From: Dinoroseobacter sp039192165
Lineage (GTDB): Bacteria; Pseudomonadota; Alphaproteobacteria; Rhodobacterales; Rhodobacteraceae
Reading direction: 5' to 3'
Assembly: GCA_039192165.1 (NCBI GenBank)
Contig: JBCCXD010000008.1
Coordinates: forward strand, 120,823 to 184,822
DNA: 64,000 bases
Below the pieces are notes generated by a model, which saw only the letters and a program-made list of their open reading frames with translations, had not been told where the DNA came from and did not search any database. The translations under genes and the position numbers were made by a program. Positions 42,616 to 51,251 of the stretch are shown here, piece after piece; position 1 is the stretch's first letter, and the number at the start of each line of letters is the position of its first letter.

Positions 42616-44123
42616 GCGTCTGCTGCAGGAATTCGGTAGCTGAGCGCTTCGGCCAGATGTACGCGCGATATTCTTGGTGCAGCATCCAGATCCGCGATTG
42701 TACGCGCGACCTTCAGGACGCGGTGATACCCGCGCGCCGACAGGTTGAAACGATCTGAGGCCTGTCTGATCAACGCGCGTCCGGCGTCATCCGTGGTCGC
42801 TATTTCTTCAAGAACCGCGCCCTCTGCGTCCGCGTTTACGTACATCCCGGGCCGATTGCAGTAGCGCGCCGTTTGCCGATCTCGCGCCGATTTTACACGC
42901 GCCGCAATTTCAGCGGAGCTTTCTCCGCTTGCAGGAAGGTCCAGATCTTTAAAACTCACGGCAGGAACTTCGACACGAAGATCGAACCGATCGAGCAGGG
43001 GACCGGAAATCCGGGCCATGTACTCCTCTCCGCAGTTGGGCGCGCGCGCGCAGGCCTGCCCAGGATCATACATCAACCCGCATTTGCAGGGATTTGCTGC
43101 TGCAACCAACAGGAAGCGACACGGATAGCGCATATGCGCTTTGGCTCTGGCGACCACAACGTCCCCGGTCTCTATGGGTTGCCGCAGAGTTTCAAGGACA
43201 GCGCGCGGGAACTCAGGAAACTCGTCCATGAACAGCACGCCGTTATGTGCCAGTGAGATCTGCCCTGGCTTTGCGCCTTTGCCACCACCAACAATCGCTG
43301 CCATCGACGCTGTGTGGTGGGGCTCCTGAAACGGACGGGTGCGGGAAATCCCTCCTGCTTCGATCAAACCGGCGAGCGATTGGATTGTGGATGTTTCAAG
43401 CGCTTCAGACGCCGACAAGGGGGGTAAAATCCCCGGCAGGCGCTTTGCAAGCATCGATTTACCCGATCCCGGTGCACCCACCATCAGAACATGGTGGCGT
43501 CCTGCAGCGGCAATCTCGAGTGCGCGTTTGGCGCGTTCTTGCCCCTTCACTTCGCGCATGTCGCGTAGGGTGTTTTGCGAAGTGGTTTCGCCCGGCGCGG
43601 AGGGTGAAATCGGGTGATCGCCTGAATAGTGTTGCACGATGCCTCTCAGCGATCCGGCGCCGATGACTTCCGTGGCGCCGACCCAGGCCGCTTCCGAACC
43701 GCAGGGTTCCGGGCAAAGCAGCGACTTTTCACGCTCCGCAGCAGCCAAGGCCGCTGGAAGCGCACCAATCACGGGGACAAGCGTGCCGTCCAACGCCAGC
43801 TCGCCGAGAGCAACGGTTCCTGCGACTGCGTCTGGTGGAACGACTGACAAAGCGGCCAACAGTGACAGTGCAATAGGAAGGTCGAAATGAGAACCTTCTT
43901 TGGGTAAGTCTGCCGGCGACAGGTTAACAGTGATGCGTTTGGAGGGTAATGCGAGGCCCAGTGCGCCAATCGCGGCGCGCACCCGCTCTTTTGCCTCGGA
44001 CACGGCTTTGTCAGGAAGGCCAACTACAGCGAAAGACGGAAGCCCTGGCGAGAGAGCACATTGAACCTCAACCATGCGCGCTTCCACCCCTTCGAAAGCC
44101 ACTGTATACGCACTGACCGACAT
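42612..44123 (-). CDS. comM: YifB/ComM family Mg-chelatase-like ATPase
   Basis: This 503-residue AAA+ protein has an N-terminal Lon-like domain (FAVVGLPDKAVSEAKERVRAAI, parts of ~30-52), the central Walker A GAPGSGKSMLAKRLPGI (~215-231), Walker B FMDEFPEF, and the C-terminal Mg_chelatase tail. ComM promotes branch migration of incoming DNA in transformation. In Rhodobacter capsulatus a ComM homologue is needed to receive gene-transfer-agent DNA and is under CtrA control. A perfect CtrA box lies 48 bp upstream here. Confidence 0.92.
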   Translation of the reverse strand: MSVSAYTVAFEGVEARMVEVQCALSPGLPSFAVVGLPDKAVSEAKERVRAAIGALGLALPSKRITVNLSPADLPKEGSHFDLPIALSLLAALSVVPPDAVAGTVALGELALDGTLVPVIGALPAALAAAEREKSLLCPEPCGSEAAWVGATEVIGAGSLRGIVQHYSGDHPISPSAPGETTSQNTLRDMREVKGQERAKRALEIAAAGRHHVLMVGAPGSGKSMLAKRLPGILPPLSASEALETSTIQSLAGLIEAGGISRTRPFQEPHHTASMAAIVGGGKGAKPGQISLAHNGVLFMDEFPEFPRAVLETLRQPIETGDVVVARAKAHMRYPCRFLLVAAANPCKCGLMYDPGQACARAPNCGEEYMARISGPLLDRFDLRVEVPAVSFKDLDLPASGESSAEIAARVKSARDRQTARYCNRPGMYVNADAEGAVLEEIATTDDAGRALIRQASDRFNLSARGYHRVLKVARTIADLDAAPRISRVHLAEALSYRIPAADA

Positions 44124-44170
44124 GACGCCTCGCAAAACTGCAATAGGCGTTAACCGTTCGCTGGGTATGG

Positions 44171-44185
44171 TTAATGCGCGCTTAA
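44171..44185. promoter_or_regulatory. CtrA-type box upstream of comM
   Basis: TTAA-N7-TTAA (TTAATGCGCGCTTAA) lies between hemE and the comM start. Another TTAA lies about 20 bp away (44151-44154). The position 48-62 bp before the comM ATG is suited to a promoter-bound activator. Confidence 0.6.
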
Positions 44186-44191
44186 CGCATT

Positions 44192-45241
44192 TCAGCTTTC
44201 TGCGTAGGCGCCTTCGCGAACTGTATCGATCATCAGTTGAACGTTAGCCGGATGAGCATCCGGGGTAATGCCGTGACCCAGATTGAAGATATGCGGCCCT
44301 GCTGAAAGTGCATCGACGATCCGGCGGGTTTCATCGATGAGAGCTTGGCCTCCGGTCACCATGTGGCCGGAAGCAAGGTTGCCTTGTACACATCCATCGA
44401 CCTGAACGTTCATCGCGGCCCATTCCGGCGTGACCGAGTTGTCGAGCGCAACGCAGTCTGCGCCAACCTTCTTCGCGAAACCAATATACTTATCGGCTGC
44501 TTCGCGTGGGAAGGCGATGATCGGAACATGGGGAAAGCGTACTTTCAGTTCAGAAATGATCCGTTTTGCTGGTGCAACGGCATACTTGTCGAATGCCGCG
44601 CCCTTCAGCGAGCCCGCCCAGCTGTCGAACAGTTTGATTGTTTCGGCGCCGGCCTCGATCTGCATGGCGAGATAAGCGATGGTTGCCTCAGTCAGCCGGT
44701 CGATCAAAGCGTCAAACACCGCTGGCTGCGCGCGCATCAAGGCATGTGCAGGTCCCTGGTCAGGCGTGCCACGCCCGGCGATCATATAAGTCGCAACGGT
44801 CCAAGGCGCACCTGCGAACCCGATGAGCGTTGTTTCCCGAGGAAGTTCTTTCGATAGGATGCGGACGGTCTCATACACCGGAGCGAGATGCTCGTGGATC
44901 GCGTCTGCTGGCTTTAGCTTGTTGAAATCTGCCATCGAGGTGATCGTGCTGAGGCGCGGGCCTTCGCCTGTGACAAACCACAGGTCCGCCCCAAGCGCGT
45001 CAGGGACCAACAGAATATCCGCAAACAGTATAGCCGCATCAAATCCATACCGGCGTATCGGCTGAAGGGTGACCTCGGCGGCGAGTTCTGAATTGTAACA
45101 AAGAGACAGGAAGTCCCCTGCCTGCGCTCGCGTGGCGCGGTATTCGGGCAAATACCGTCCAGCTTGCCGCATCATCCAGATTGGCGGGACCTTTTGCACT
45201 TCTCCGGCGAGGGCGCGAAGCAGTTTTTTCCTGTCAGTCAT
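44192..45241 (-). CDS. hemE: Uroporphyrinogen decarboxylase
   Basis: This 349-residue enzyme decarboxylates uroporphyrinogen III to coproporphyrinogen III in heme and bacteriochlorophyll synthesis. Conserved segments are PIWMMRQAGRYLPEYRATR (~20-38), DAAILFADILLVPDALG (~68-84), GFAGAPWTVATYMI (~142-155) and HIFNLGHGITPDAHPAN (~316-332). It is divergent from hemC with an intergenic PpsR/CrtJ-like site pair. Confidence 0.97.
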   Translation of the reverse strand: MTDRKKLLRALAGEVQKVPPIWMMRQAGRYLPEYRATRAQAGDFLSLCYNSELAAEVTLQPIRRYGFDAAILFADILLVPDALGADLWFVTGEGPRLSTITSMADFNKLKPADAIHEHLAPVYETVRILSKELPRETTLIGFAGAPWTVATYMIAGRGTPDQGPAHALMRAQPAVFDALIDRLTEATIAYLAMQIEAGAETIKLFDSWAGSLKGAAFDKYAVAPAKRIISELKVRFPHVPIIAFPREAADKYIGFAKKVGADCVALDNSVTPEWAAMNVQVDGCVQGNLASGHMVTGGQALIDETRRIVDALSAGPHIFNLGHGITPDAHPANVQLMIDTVREGAYAES

Positions 45242-45292
45242 GGCCGGTCTTCCTTAGTGTCCGGGGTTGAATTTCTGCCCACTATGCCAGAC

Positions 45293-45328
45293 TGTCAAGT
45301 TTGATTGACTTGTCAAGATAAGTTGACA
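45293..45328. promoter_or_regulatory. Tandem TGT-N12-ACA (PpsR/CrtJ-like) sites between hemE and hemC
   Basis: Two abutting 18-bp sites are present. TGTCAAGATAAGTTGACA at 45311-45328 is a perfect TGTC-N10-GACA palindrome, the consensus of the photosynthesis repressor PpsR/CrtJ. TGTCAAGTTTGATTGACT at 45293-45310 differs at one end base. They are 52 bp from hemE and 18 bp before hemC. Regulation of hem genes by CrtJ is known in Rhodobacter capsulatus. The organism would need a ppsR gene, which is not in this window. Confidence 0.65.
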
Positions 45329-45346
45329 CCTATAGAGATAACGACC

Positions 45347-46303
45347 ATGGCCATCAGTCTTCCTTCGCCCACTTCACCTCTCAAAATTGGAACACGTGGA
45401 TCGCCGCTGGCCCTGGCGCAGGCCCATGAAACGCGCGATCGCTTGGCCGCTGCGTTTGGCCTTCCGGACACCTCATTTGAGATCGTGGTCATTAAAACCA
45501 CCGGAGATCGTGTGCTGGATCGTCCTTTGAAAGAGATCGGAGGTAAAGGTCTTTTCACGCGGGAGATCGAAGACGATCTGCTGTCGGGCAAAATTGATAT
45601 CGCGGTTCATTCCATGAAGGACATGCCGGTCGAGCAACCCGATGGATTGCTGCTCGACACTTACTTGCCGCGAGAAGATGTACGGGACGCATTTGTGGCG
45701 CTCGATGGTGGGACGCTCGCGGATTTGCCCGAAGGGTCAGTCGTCGGGTCGTCGTCGCTGCGTCGGCGCGCGCAATTGGCCCATCGCCGCCCGGATCTAA
45801 AGTTGGTCGAGTTTCGCGGCAACGTCCAAACACGGATGAAAAAACTCGGAGATGGTGTAGCAGCTGCAACGTTTCTGGCTATGGCGGGGCTGAACCGTCT
45901 GAGCATGACCGAGGTTCCCCGTACCGCGATCGATCCCGATGACATGCTTCCAGCCGTGGCTCAGGGATGTATCGGGATCGAACGGCGTGCAAACGATACA
46001 CGCGCGGCTTCAATGCTGGAGGCCATACACGACACGCGGTCCGGCCAAAGGCTGGCCTGCGAACGTGCGTATCTCGCAGCGCTTGATGGATCGTGCGAAA
46101 CCCCAATAGCAGGTCTCGCAGAGCTTGACGGCAGCACGATTCGCATGCGTGGCGAGATTTTGCGGCCGGACGGTTCCGAGGTACTCGCGGATGAGGTTTC
46201 GGCGCATGTTGAAGATGCTGCAGAAATGGGCAGAGATCTGGCACTTCGGCTCAGGTCGCGCGCACCGGAAGGCTTCTTTTCATGGATGGATGTGCACGCC
46301 TAG
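45347..46303 (+). CDS. hemC: Hydroxymethylbilane synthase (porphobilinogen deaminase)
   Basis: This 318-residue enzyme condenses four porphobilinogens into hydroxymethylbilane. Motifs are KIGTRGSPLALAQAHETR (~12-29), KDMPVEQPDGLLLDTYLPRED (parts of ~90-110), SLRRRAQLAHRRPDL (~135-149), and the dipyrromethane cofactor Cys in GSCETPIAGLAE (~248-259). The start at 45347 is the first Met before the family region. The upstream in-frame codons overlap the PpsR-like sites, so the longer frame is unlikely. Confidence 0.97.
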   Translation: MAISLPSPTSPLKIGTRGSPLALAQAHETRDRLAAAFGLPDTSFEIVVIKTTGDRVLDRPLKEIGGKGLFTREIEDDLLSGKIDIAVHSMKDMPVEQPDGLLLDTYLPREDVRDAFVALDGGTLADLPEGSVVGSSSLRRRAQLAHRRPDLKLVEFRGNVQTRMKKLGDGVAAATFLAMAGLNRLSMTEVPRTAIDPDDMLPAVAQGCIGIERRANDTRAASMLEAIHDTRSGQRLACERAYLAALDGSCETPIAGLAELDGSTIRMRGEILRPDGSEVLADEVSAHVEDAAEMGRDLALRLRSRAPEGFFSWMDVHA

Positions 46304-46317
46304 AAAGATCTGAGATA

Positions 46318-46343
46318 AATCCGCCGCGCAACTGCGGCGGATT
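46318..46343 (+). terminator. Possible terminator after hemC
   Basis: AATCCGCCGC (46318-46327) pairs with GCGGCGGATT (46334-46343) around a 6-nt loop, 15 bp after the hemC stop. The T run that usually follows is weak, so termination is uncertain. Confidence 0.45.
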
Positions 46344-46439
46344 GCTGCGCTGCGGCATTGCGCCACTTTCTGGACGCGCACAACTACTGCGACACTGTTC
46401 GCGACCTGAGCGTCACCACTGCAAACAGGCGCAGAACAC

Positions 46440-46844
46440 ATGAGTGAGTTACTGGAGAATGACCCGGCGCATGACGCTGCACAGCCCGAGGCTGTGTTTG
46501 CGTTGATCCGGCAGCGCGCCGATGCCGCTCGCAGCGCGGCGCGGCTCGATCTTTTTAAGGCGTGCGCAGTCTTGTCGATGCGCGAACACCCCTCTGCGCA
46601 CGACTTTGCGGATGCGGTTGCCCGCACTTTGGAGCAGGCCTTGGGACGCACCCCCGAGTGGCGCGCGCCCGGGGAGCCGGCCCTGAGTTTCGACGAACGC
46701 TGGCTGTTGCGGTTGATAGAACGCTCGCTCGCATGTGATACCGCCAGCGTGGCCTTCCTGATCTCAAGCCGTGTACCGCGCGGCAAACGCGCGTCGCTCG
46801 CCTATCTTGTCAACGGGTTAGCGGAGCGGCTCGAGGCCGCCTAG
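46440..46844 (+). CDS. Hypothetical helical protein
   Basis: This 134-residue protein is predicted mostly helical with no signal peptide. The central and C-terminal segments are FKACAVLSMREHPSAHDFADAVARTLEQAL (parts of ~43-73) and DERWLLRLIERSLACDTASVAFLISSRV (parts of ~82-110). I do not recognise a family, though short uncharacterised proteins of this kind are common in Rhodobacterales. It is transcribed with hemC's direction 136 bp downstream and converges with the esterase gene. Confidence 0.7.
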   Translation: MSELLENDPAHDAAQPEAVFALIRQRADAARSAARLDLFKACAVLSMREHPSAHDFADAVARTLEQALGRTPEWRAPGEPALSFDERWLLRLIERSLACDTASVAFLISSRVPRGKRASLAYLVNGLAERLEAA

Positions 46845-46867
46845 CAGCGATACATCGGCGAACAGTG

Positions 46868-48079
46868 TCATTTCGAAACCGAAACTGTAAATGCCGGAAC
46901 CCAATCATAGATATTTTTTCCAGGAATGAGGATGGACTGCTTAACGCGAGTGGTCCTCAGGGATCCGCGTCCAAACGGAAAACCGTCACTTTGGTATCGG
47001 TCCGGTTGCCTGAGATTCGAAAATGCGTAGTGCACCTGAAAATCGCGGCGGGGAAGAACTCCGGCGAGCTGCAAACGAACGGTGTTCCCAGACATAATTT
47101 CGGAAGACTGCACTATTAATGCGCTACGCAGGGAGGTGCTGAAGCCGTCAGAGCTATGGGCTGCAGGAAATTCGGACCGGTCCAACGCCAGACCGCAATC
47201 ACCGCTCAATTTGATATCGACGCTTTTGTTTTGAAACGACGCAGATAGAGGGCGCGGCAAACGGCGCGCCTGCCCAGACATCAATTCGCTTATTGCAATG
47301 CCGAGCTTTTCGCCAATGAGCGCCTTTCCAGTCGCTCCGATATGCGAATTGTCTGCCATGGGGTAGCTATAGTTTGCGATCGTCAGGACAGCATTTGCAA
47401 ACTTGTCTTCAACGTCAAAGAGAGCCAGCCTGTTCGGCCAGCGATTTCCACTTCCTTCGCTGCTCGTTCCACCGGGTTGCGCGAGAAGCCACGTGGTTTC
47501 TACCCCCAATGCGGAGAACTCGTTGCTTACAAGGGAAATCAAATCGCAAAGCCGATCAGCATACTCTTTCCGGTCAAGGCCGGCGTCGGATTCTCCATGA
47601 AAAAATGGAATGAAAACACGCTTGATTGGCATCCCATGAGCCTTGGCAGTTCTTATGATCTGGGCTCCAGTTTCCAAAAATGACGTTAGAAGAGGAGACT
47701 GCATGCCACGATGATCGGTGAGCAGACCGGACTGTTTTCTTTCATGATGAGTGAGACCGTCCAATCGCATGCCGCCCTTGGCGCCACTGCGAACAATAAC
47801 GTTCGGACGGTCTTCTTCGGCAAGTTCGTGAAGCAATCGAACACCTGCCGCGACCCCAATTGACTGAGCATTTTCCGTGTGCAGGTAGGCAGGTTCAAAA
47901 CCTGTGATCTGAGTGCGTTGGATGCGTCCCATGCTGCCCCGCACCCCCCAACCATCGTTGGGTGCGAGGATCCTCGGGTCGCGTTCCAATGGATGGTTCA
48001 GAGCAGGCTTGGAAAGAAACACATCCGCGTTGGACTGACCGTAAAAAAACAAAAGTACGCTGTGATTTGGCGATGTCAT
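46868..48079 (-). CDS. SGNH-type carbohydrate esterase (SASA family)
   Basis: This 403-residue cytoplasmic-looking protein matches the sialate O-acetylesterase (SASA, DUF303) type. The nucleophile motif is FFYGQSNADV (~11-20) and the distal FFHGESDAGLD (~162-172) corresponds to the QGESD block. The central part NVIVRSGAKGGMRLDG is the oxyanion region. There is no signal peptide. It may remove acetyl groups from glycans or xylan. The C-terminal ~130 residues look like a beta-rich domain. The genes around it do not name a substrate. Confidence 0.8.
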   Translation of the reverse strand: MTSPNHSVLLFFYGQSNADVFLSKPALNHPLERDPRILAPNDGWGVRGSMGRIQRTQITGFEPAYLHTENAQSIGVAAGVRLLHELAEEDRPNVIVRSGAKGGMRLDGLTHHERKQSGLLTDHRGMQSPLLTSFLETGAQIIRTAKAHGMPIKRVFIPFFHGESDAGLDRKEYADRLCDLISLVSNEFSALGVETTWLLAQPGGTSSEGSGNRWPNRLALFDVEDKFANAVLTIANYSYPMADNSHIGATGKALIGEKLGIAISELMSGQARRLPRPLSASFQNKSVDIKLSGDCGLALDRSEFPAAHSSDGFSTSLRSALIVQSSEIMSGNTVRLQLAGVLPRRDFQVHYAFSNLRQPDRYQSDGFPFGRGSLRTTRVKQSILIPGKNIYDWVPAFTVSVSK

Positions 48080-48148
48080 AGAACGATACTGGTGGCTAAA
48101 GCCCTAGAGTTCCGAAATCTGCCCGGCGCACTGCGGTTTGGCCCGTTT

Positions 48149-48982
48149 TCATGGCCAAACACTCGAAAGTTGCTCTACCCAATTTCCTAGCACGTCGACT
48201 GCCTCAGGTTCGTCCAAAAACGGGATATGGCCGCGGTCCGGCACTTCCGCGACAATCAGATCCGGGCGCCTGCGGCGCATCTCTGCGAACGTCCCGGCGC
48301 TTAGAAGATCAGAGTTGGCCCCGCGGATGACAGCTGAAGGCAGGCCTGCCAGCGCGTCAAAAAAAGGCCAAAGGTCCGGGGCCGCGACCGCGCCAGCCTC
48401 AATCACAGCATCGCGCAACTTGGGATCGTACGTGATCTGAAGGCCACGGGGCGTTTCCGCGTAGTGCGTCTCAACCTCAGTGCGCCAGCGGCTCTGGGGC
48501 ACATTGGCAAAACTTTTCATCAGATTTGGCATTTCTGCGGCCATCTCGGCATGGCTCGCGAAAGCAGGGTTGCGCCCGAGATATCCCATGATGACGTCAA
48601 GACCCTTCGGGTCCAGCTCAGGGCCAATGTCGTTCAGGCAAACGCCGAGCAGACGTTCCCTGGCTGCAACCGCCAGCCCCAGAGCGATAAGCCCGCCACG
48701 GGACGTTCCGAGAATTGCAGCTTTTTCCAGACTGAGATGATCCAGAAGCTGCAGCGCATCTGTACCCTCCTGCACAAGCGTGTAACTCTTGTGGTCGGCC
48801 CAGTCAGACCGGCCCCGACCGCGGTAGTCCATCCGGATCACACGACAGCCTGCCAGCGCAGGCATCGCGTAGTCGAAGTCGCGGCCCGAGCGGGTCAGGC
48901 CGGACAGACAAAGGATCGGAAGCCCCGCGCCTTCATCACTGTAAAACAGTCGCGCACCGTCCGGCGCTGTGATGTATGGCAT
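48149..48982 (-). CDS. Alpha/beta hydrolase
   Basis: This 277-residue alpha/beta-hydrolase-fold protein has the nucleophile elbow GTSRGGLIAL (~93-102), the oxyanion HG-equivalent region LCLSGLTRSGRDFDYAMPAL (parts of ~29-48), and the catalytic His in RGHIPFLDEPEAV (~251-263). The substrate is unknown. Its start overlaps the HAD gene stop by one base, which implies one operon. Confidence 0.88.
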   Translation of the reverse strand: MPYITAPDGARLFYSDEGAGLPILCLSGLTRSGRDFDYAMPALAGCRVIRMDYRGRGRSDWADHKSYTLVQEGTDALQLLDHLSLEKAAILGTSRGGLIALGLAVAARERLLGVCLNDIGPELDPKGLDVIMGYLGRNPAFASHAEMAAEMPNLMKSFANVPQSRWRTEVETHYAETPRGLQITYDPKLRDAVIEAGAVAAPDLWPFFDALAGLPSAVIRGANSDLLSAGTFAEMRRRRPDLIVAEVPDRGHIPFLDEPEAVDVLGNWVEQLSSVWP

Positions 48983-49674
48983 CAGGGCGCCTCCGCGATA
49001 TTCGGTATACCGGTCAACTCAGTCAAAATGTGCGCTGGCACCGCCGGCAGGCGGTCGACAGGTTCTCCCATGCGGTTCACCCAGGCGGTCCGAAAGCCAT
49101 AGGCAGACGCCGCCGCCGCGTCCCACCCGTTTGAAGAGACAAACAGAACTTGCTCCGGGGTGCATCCAAACCGCGCGCCGACAAGGTCGTATACCAGCCG
49201 CGCCGGCTTGAAGATCGAGACAGACTCGACGCTCAGAACGTCGTCCAGATACTCTCCGATCCCGGCGCTGTCCACGGCGCCGCCAAGCATATCAGGAGAG
49301 CCGTTTGACAGGATCGCGGTGTTCATCGCCATCGCCTTGAGCGAGGCCAGCATTTTTGGCACTTCCGGGTAGGCGGACAGCTCCCAGTAAAGCTGCAGGA
49401 GACGCGCGCGAAGCTCTGTGTCCTCTTGCAATCCAGCAGCTTCCAGAGCCCAGTCGAGGCCGTCCTGTGTCACCTTCCAGAAATCACAATGCGCGCCCAT
49501 CACGGCCCGGAGCCATGTGTACTGCAACTGTTTGAGACGCCAGTCGCCGGCGATCTGCGGCCAGTGGTCTGCGAATGCTTTTCTGCCGGGTTCTTCGGCG
49601 GCTTCCCGCGCTGCAGCGCTGACGTCGAACAAGGTGCCATAGGCATCGAAAATGCAGGTGGTGATCATGGTCAT
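48982..49674 (-). CDS. L-2-haloacid dehalogenase-like HAD hydrolase (type II)
   Basis: This 230-residue HAD-superfamily enzyme has the nucleophile in FDAYGTLFDV (~7-16), the second motif ILSNGSPDML (~119-128) with Ser/Asn, and the third motif VSSNGWDAAAASAYGFRTAWVNR (parts of ~177-199). These match haloacid dehalogenase type II (the L-2-haloacid enzymes), which hydrolyse 2-haloalkanoic acids. Activity on chloro- or fluoroacetate is inferred from family only. GAGGG precedes the start at 49674. It is coupled to the alpha/beta hydrolase. Confidence 0.85.
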   Translation of the reverse strand: MTMITTCIFDAYGTLFDVSAAAREAAEEPGRKAFADHWPQIAGDWRLKQLQYTWLRAVMGAHCDFWKVTQDGLDWALEAAGLQEDTELRARLLQLYWELSAYPEVPKMLASLKAMAMNTAILSNGSPDMLGGAVDSAGIGEYLDDVLSVESVSIFKPARLVYDLVGARFGCTPEQVLFVSSNGWDAAAASAYGFRTAWVNRMGEPVDRLPAVPAHILTELTGIPNIAEAP

Positions 49675-49760
49675 GGTGGGCCCTCGCTTTAGCGCGAAGA
49701 CTGTCGCGCCGCCTGTCAAAGCGCAAGGGGGCCGATACTTGAACTCTGACCTCTTCTTCT

Positions 49761-49790
49761 TTGCTCCAAGTACTCCCGCCGGAGGCGTGC
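49761..49790 (-). repeat. Extragenic CCTCCGGCGGGAGTACTTGG element
   Basis: On the minus strand, GCCTCCGGCGGGAGTACTTG is followed by GAGCAAA. A GCCTCCGGCGGGAGTATTTGG-like sequence is something I recall from many Rhodobacterales intergenic regions after stop codons. Only one copy is visible in this window. It lies between urtE and the HAD gene. Confidence 0.4.
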
Positions 49791-49814
49791 ATATGTCTCA
49801 ACTTGCGCCGAGGG

Positions 49815-50510
49815 TCAGACGGTGAGCATCCCGCGCAGCTCGTCTTCATCCATCTCTGCTTTGTCGCCCGCCTTGATAATCTGGCCGCGCTCCATCACGG
49901 CAAAGCTGTCACACAGATCACGTGCGAAATCGAAATACTGTTCGACCAGCAGGATGGCCATGTCGCCGCGATTGCGCAGGTAGGTGATCGCGCGTCCGAT
50001 ATCCTGGATGATGGACGGCTGAATGCCTTCCGTCGGTTCGTCGAGGACCAGAAGGCGCGGCCGCATTACCATGGCGCGACCTATTGCCAACTGCTGCTGC
50101 TGCCCACCAGAAAGATCGCCCCCGCGCCGGCCCAGCATGTCTTTGAGCACCGGGAAGAGCTCGAACACATCATCAGGGATGTGCCGCAAAACGCGGGGCA
50201 GGGCGGCAAAGCCGGTTTCCAGATTCTCCTGCACTGTCAGCAGGGGAAAGATCTCACGCCCCTGCGGTACGCTCGCTATCCCAGCCCGCGCGCGGGCATC
50301 GGCACGCATCCTGGACAGGTCCGCATCCTCCCAGGTCATGGTCCCGCCTGAGATCGGATGGCGCCCGGTTATGGCGCGCAGAAGCGTCGTCTTTCCCACA
50401 CCGTTGCGGCCCAGAACCGTTGTCACCTTCCCCGGTTCGGCCGTCAGCGACACCCCGCGCAGGGCGCGTGCCGCGCCGTAATGGAGCTCGATATTCTGAA
50501 TATCTAACAT
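49815..50510 (-). CDS. urtE: Urea ABC transporter ATP-binding protein UrtE
   Basis: This 231-residue ATPase of the urea-type branched-chain-like importer has the Walker A motif GRNGVGKTTLLRAITG (~34-49), signature LSGGQQQQLAIGRAM (~134-148), and LVLDEPTEGIQPSII (~154-168), the UrtE-typical ending after Walker B. It is last in urtA-B-C-D-E. It starts 3 nt after urtD. Confidence 0.95.
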   Translation of the reverse strand: MLDIQNIELHYGAARALRGVSLTAEPGKVTTVLGRNGVGKTTLLRAITGRHPISGGTMTWEDADLSRMRADARARAGIASVPQGREIFPLLTVQENLETGFAALPRVLRHIPDDVFELFPVLKDMLGRRGGDLSGGQQQQLAIGRAMVMRPRLLVLDEPTEGIQPSIIQDIGRAITYLRNRGDMAILLVEQYFDFARDLCDSFAVMERGQIIKAGDKAEMDEDELRGMLTV

Positions 50511-50513
50511 GTC

Positions 50514-51251
50514 TCAGCGCCCCAGATAGACCTCAATCACCTGCTCGTTGGCCGACACGTGATCGAGTGACCCTTCAGCGAGCACCTGGCCCTGATGCAG
50601 AACTGTGACGCGACAATCGAGAGCGCGTACAAATTCCATGTCATGCTCGACCACAATGACCGTGTGCTGTCCGGCGATATCGCGCAACAGGTCTGCGGTG
50701 CGCATGGTCTCAGCATCGGTCATGCCGGCCGCTGGCTCGTCAACAAGCAGCAGTTCGGGGTCTTGCGCAAGCAGCATGCCGATCTCCAGCCACTGCTTCT
50801 GGCCGTGGCTCAAATCAGCGGCAAGCCGGTCGCGATCACTTTCAAGCTTCACCAAGTTCAGCAACTCGGTGATCCGGGTTTTCTGTACCTCGCTTCTGCG
50901 GTCGAACAGCGTTGCCCAAACCGAGCGGTTATCTTTGAGGCTCAGCGCAATATTGTCCTCAACGGTATGGGTTTCGAACACGGTGGGCTTCTGAAACTTG
51001 CGACCTATGCCGAGCCGGGCGGCACCGGCCTCATCGGTTTTTGTAAGGTCTATGGATTGGTTCCAGAGCACTTCGCCTTCGTCGGGCCGGGTCTTGCCGG
51101 TGATGATATCCATCATCGTCGTTTTGCCCGCACCATTGGGACCGATGATGGCGCGTAATTCGCCCTTCTCCACGGTCAGACTCAGGTCGTTGATGGCTTT
51201 GAACCCGTCAAAGCTGCGGTTCACCCCATCGAGGCTCAGCTGGATCGTCAT
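50514..51251 (-). CDS. urtD: Urea ABC transporter ATP-binding protein UrtD
   Basis: This 245-residue ATPase has IIGPNGAGKTTMMDIITG (~34-51), LSHGQKQWLEIGMLLAQ (~149-165) and LLVDEPAAGMTDAETM (~170-185). It partners UrtE in the urea importer. It overlaps urtC by 4 nt. Confidence 0.95.
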   Translation of the reverse strand: MTIQLSLDGVNRSFDGFKAINDLSLTVEKGELRAIIGPNGAGKTTMMDIITGKTRPDEGEVLWNQSIDLTKTDEAGAARLGIGRKFQKPTVFETHTVEDNIALSLKDNRSVWATLFDRRSEVQKTRITELLNLVKLESDRDRLAADLSHGQKQWLEIGMLLAQDPELLLVDEPAAGMTDAETMRTADLLRDIAGQHTVIVVEHDMEFVRALDCRVTVLHQGQVLAEGSLDHVSANEQVIEVYLGR

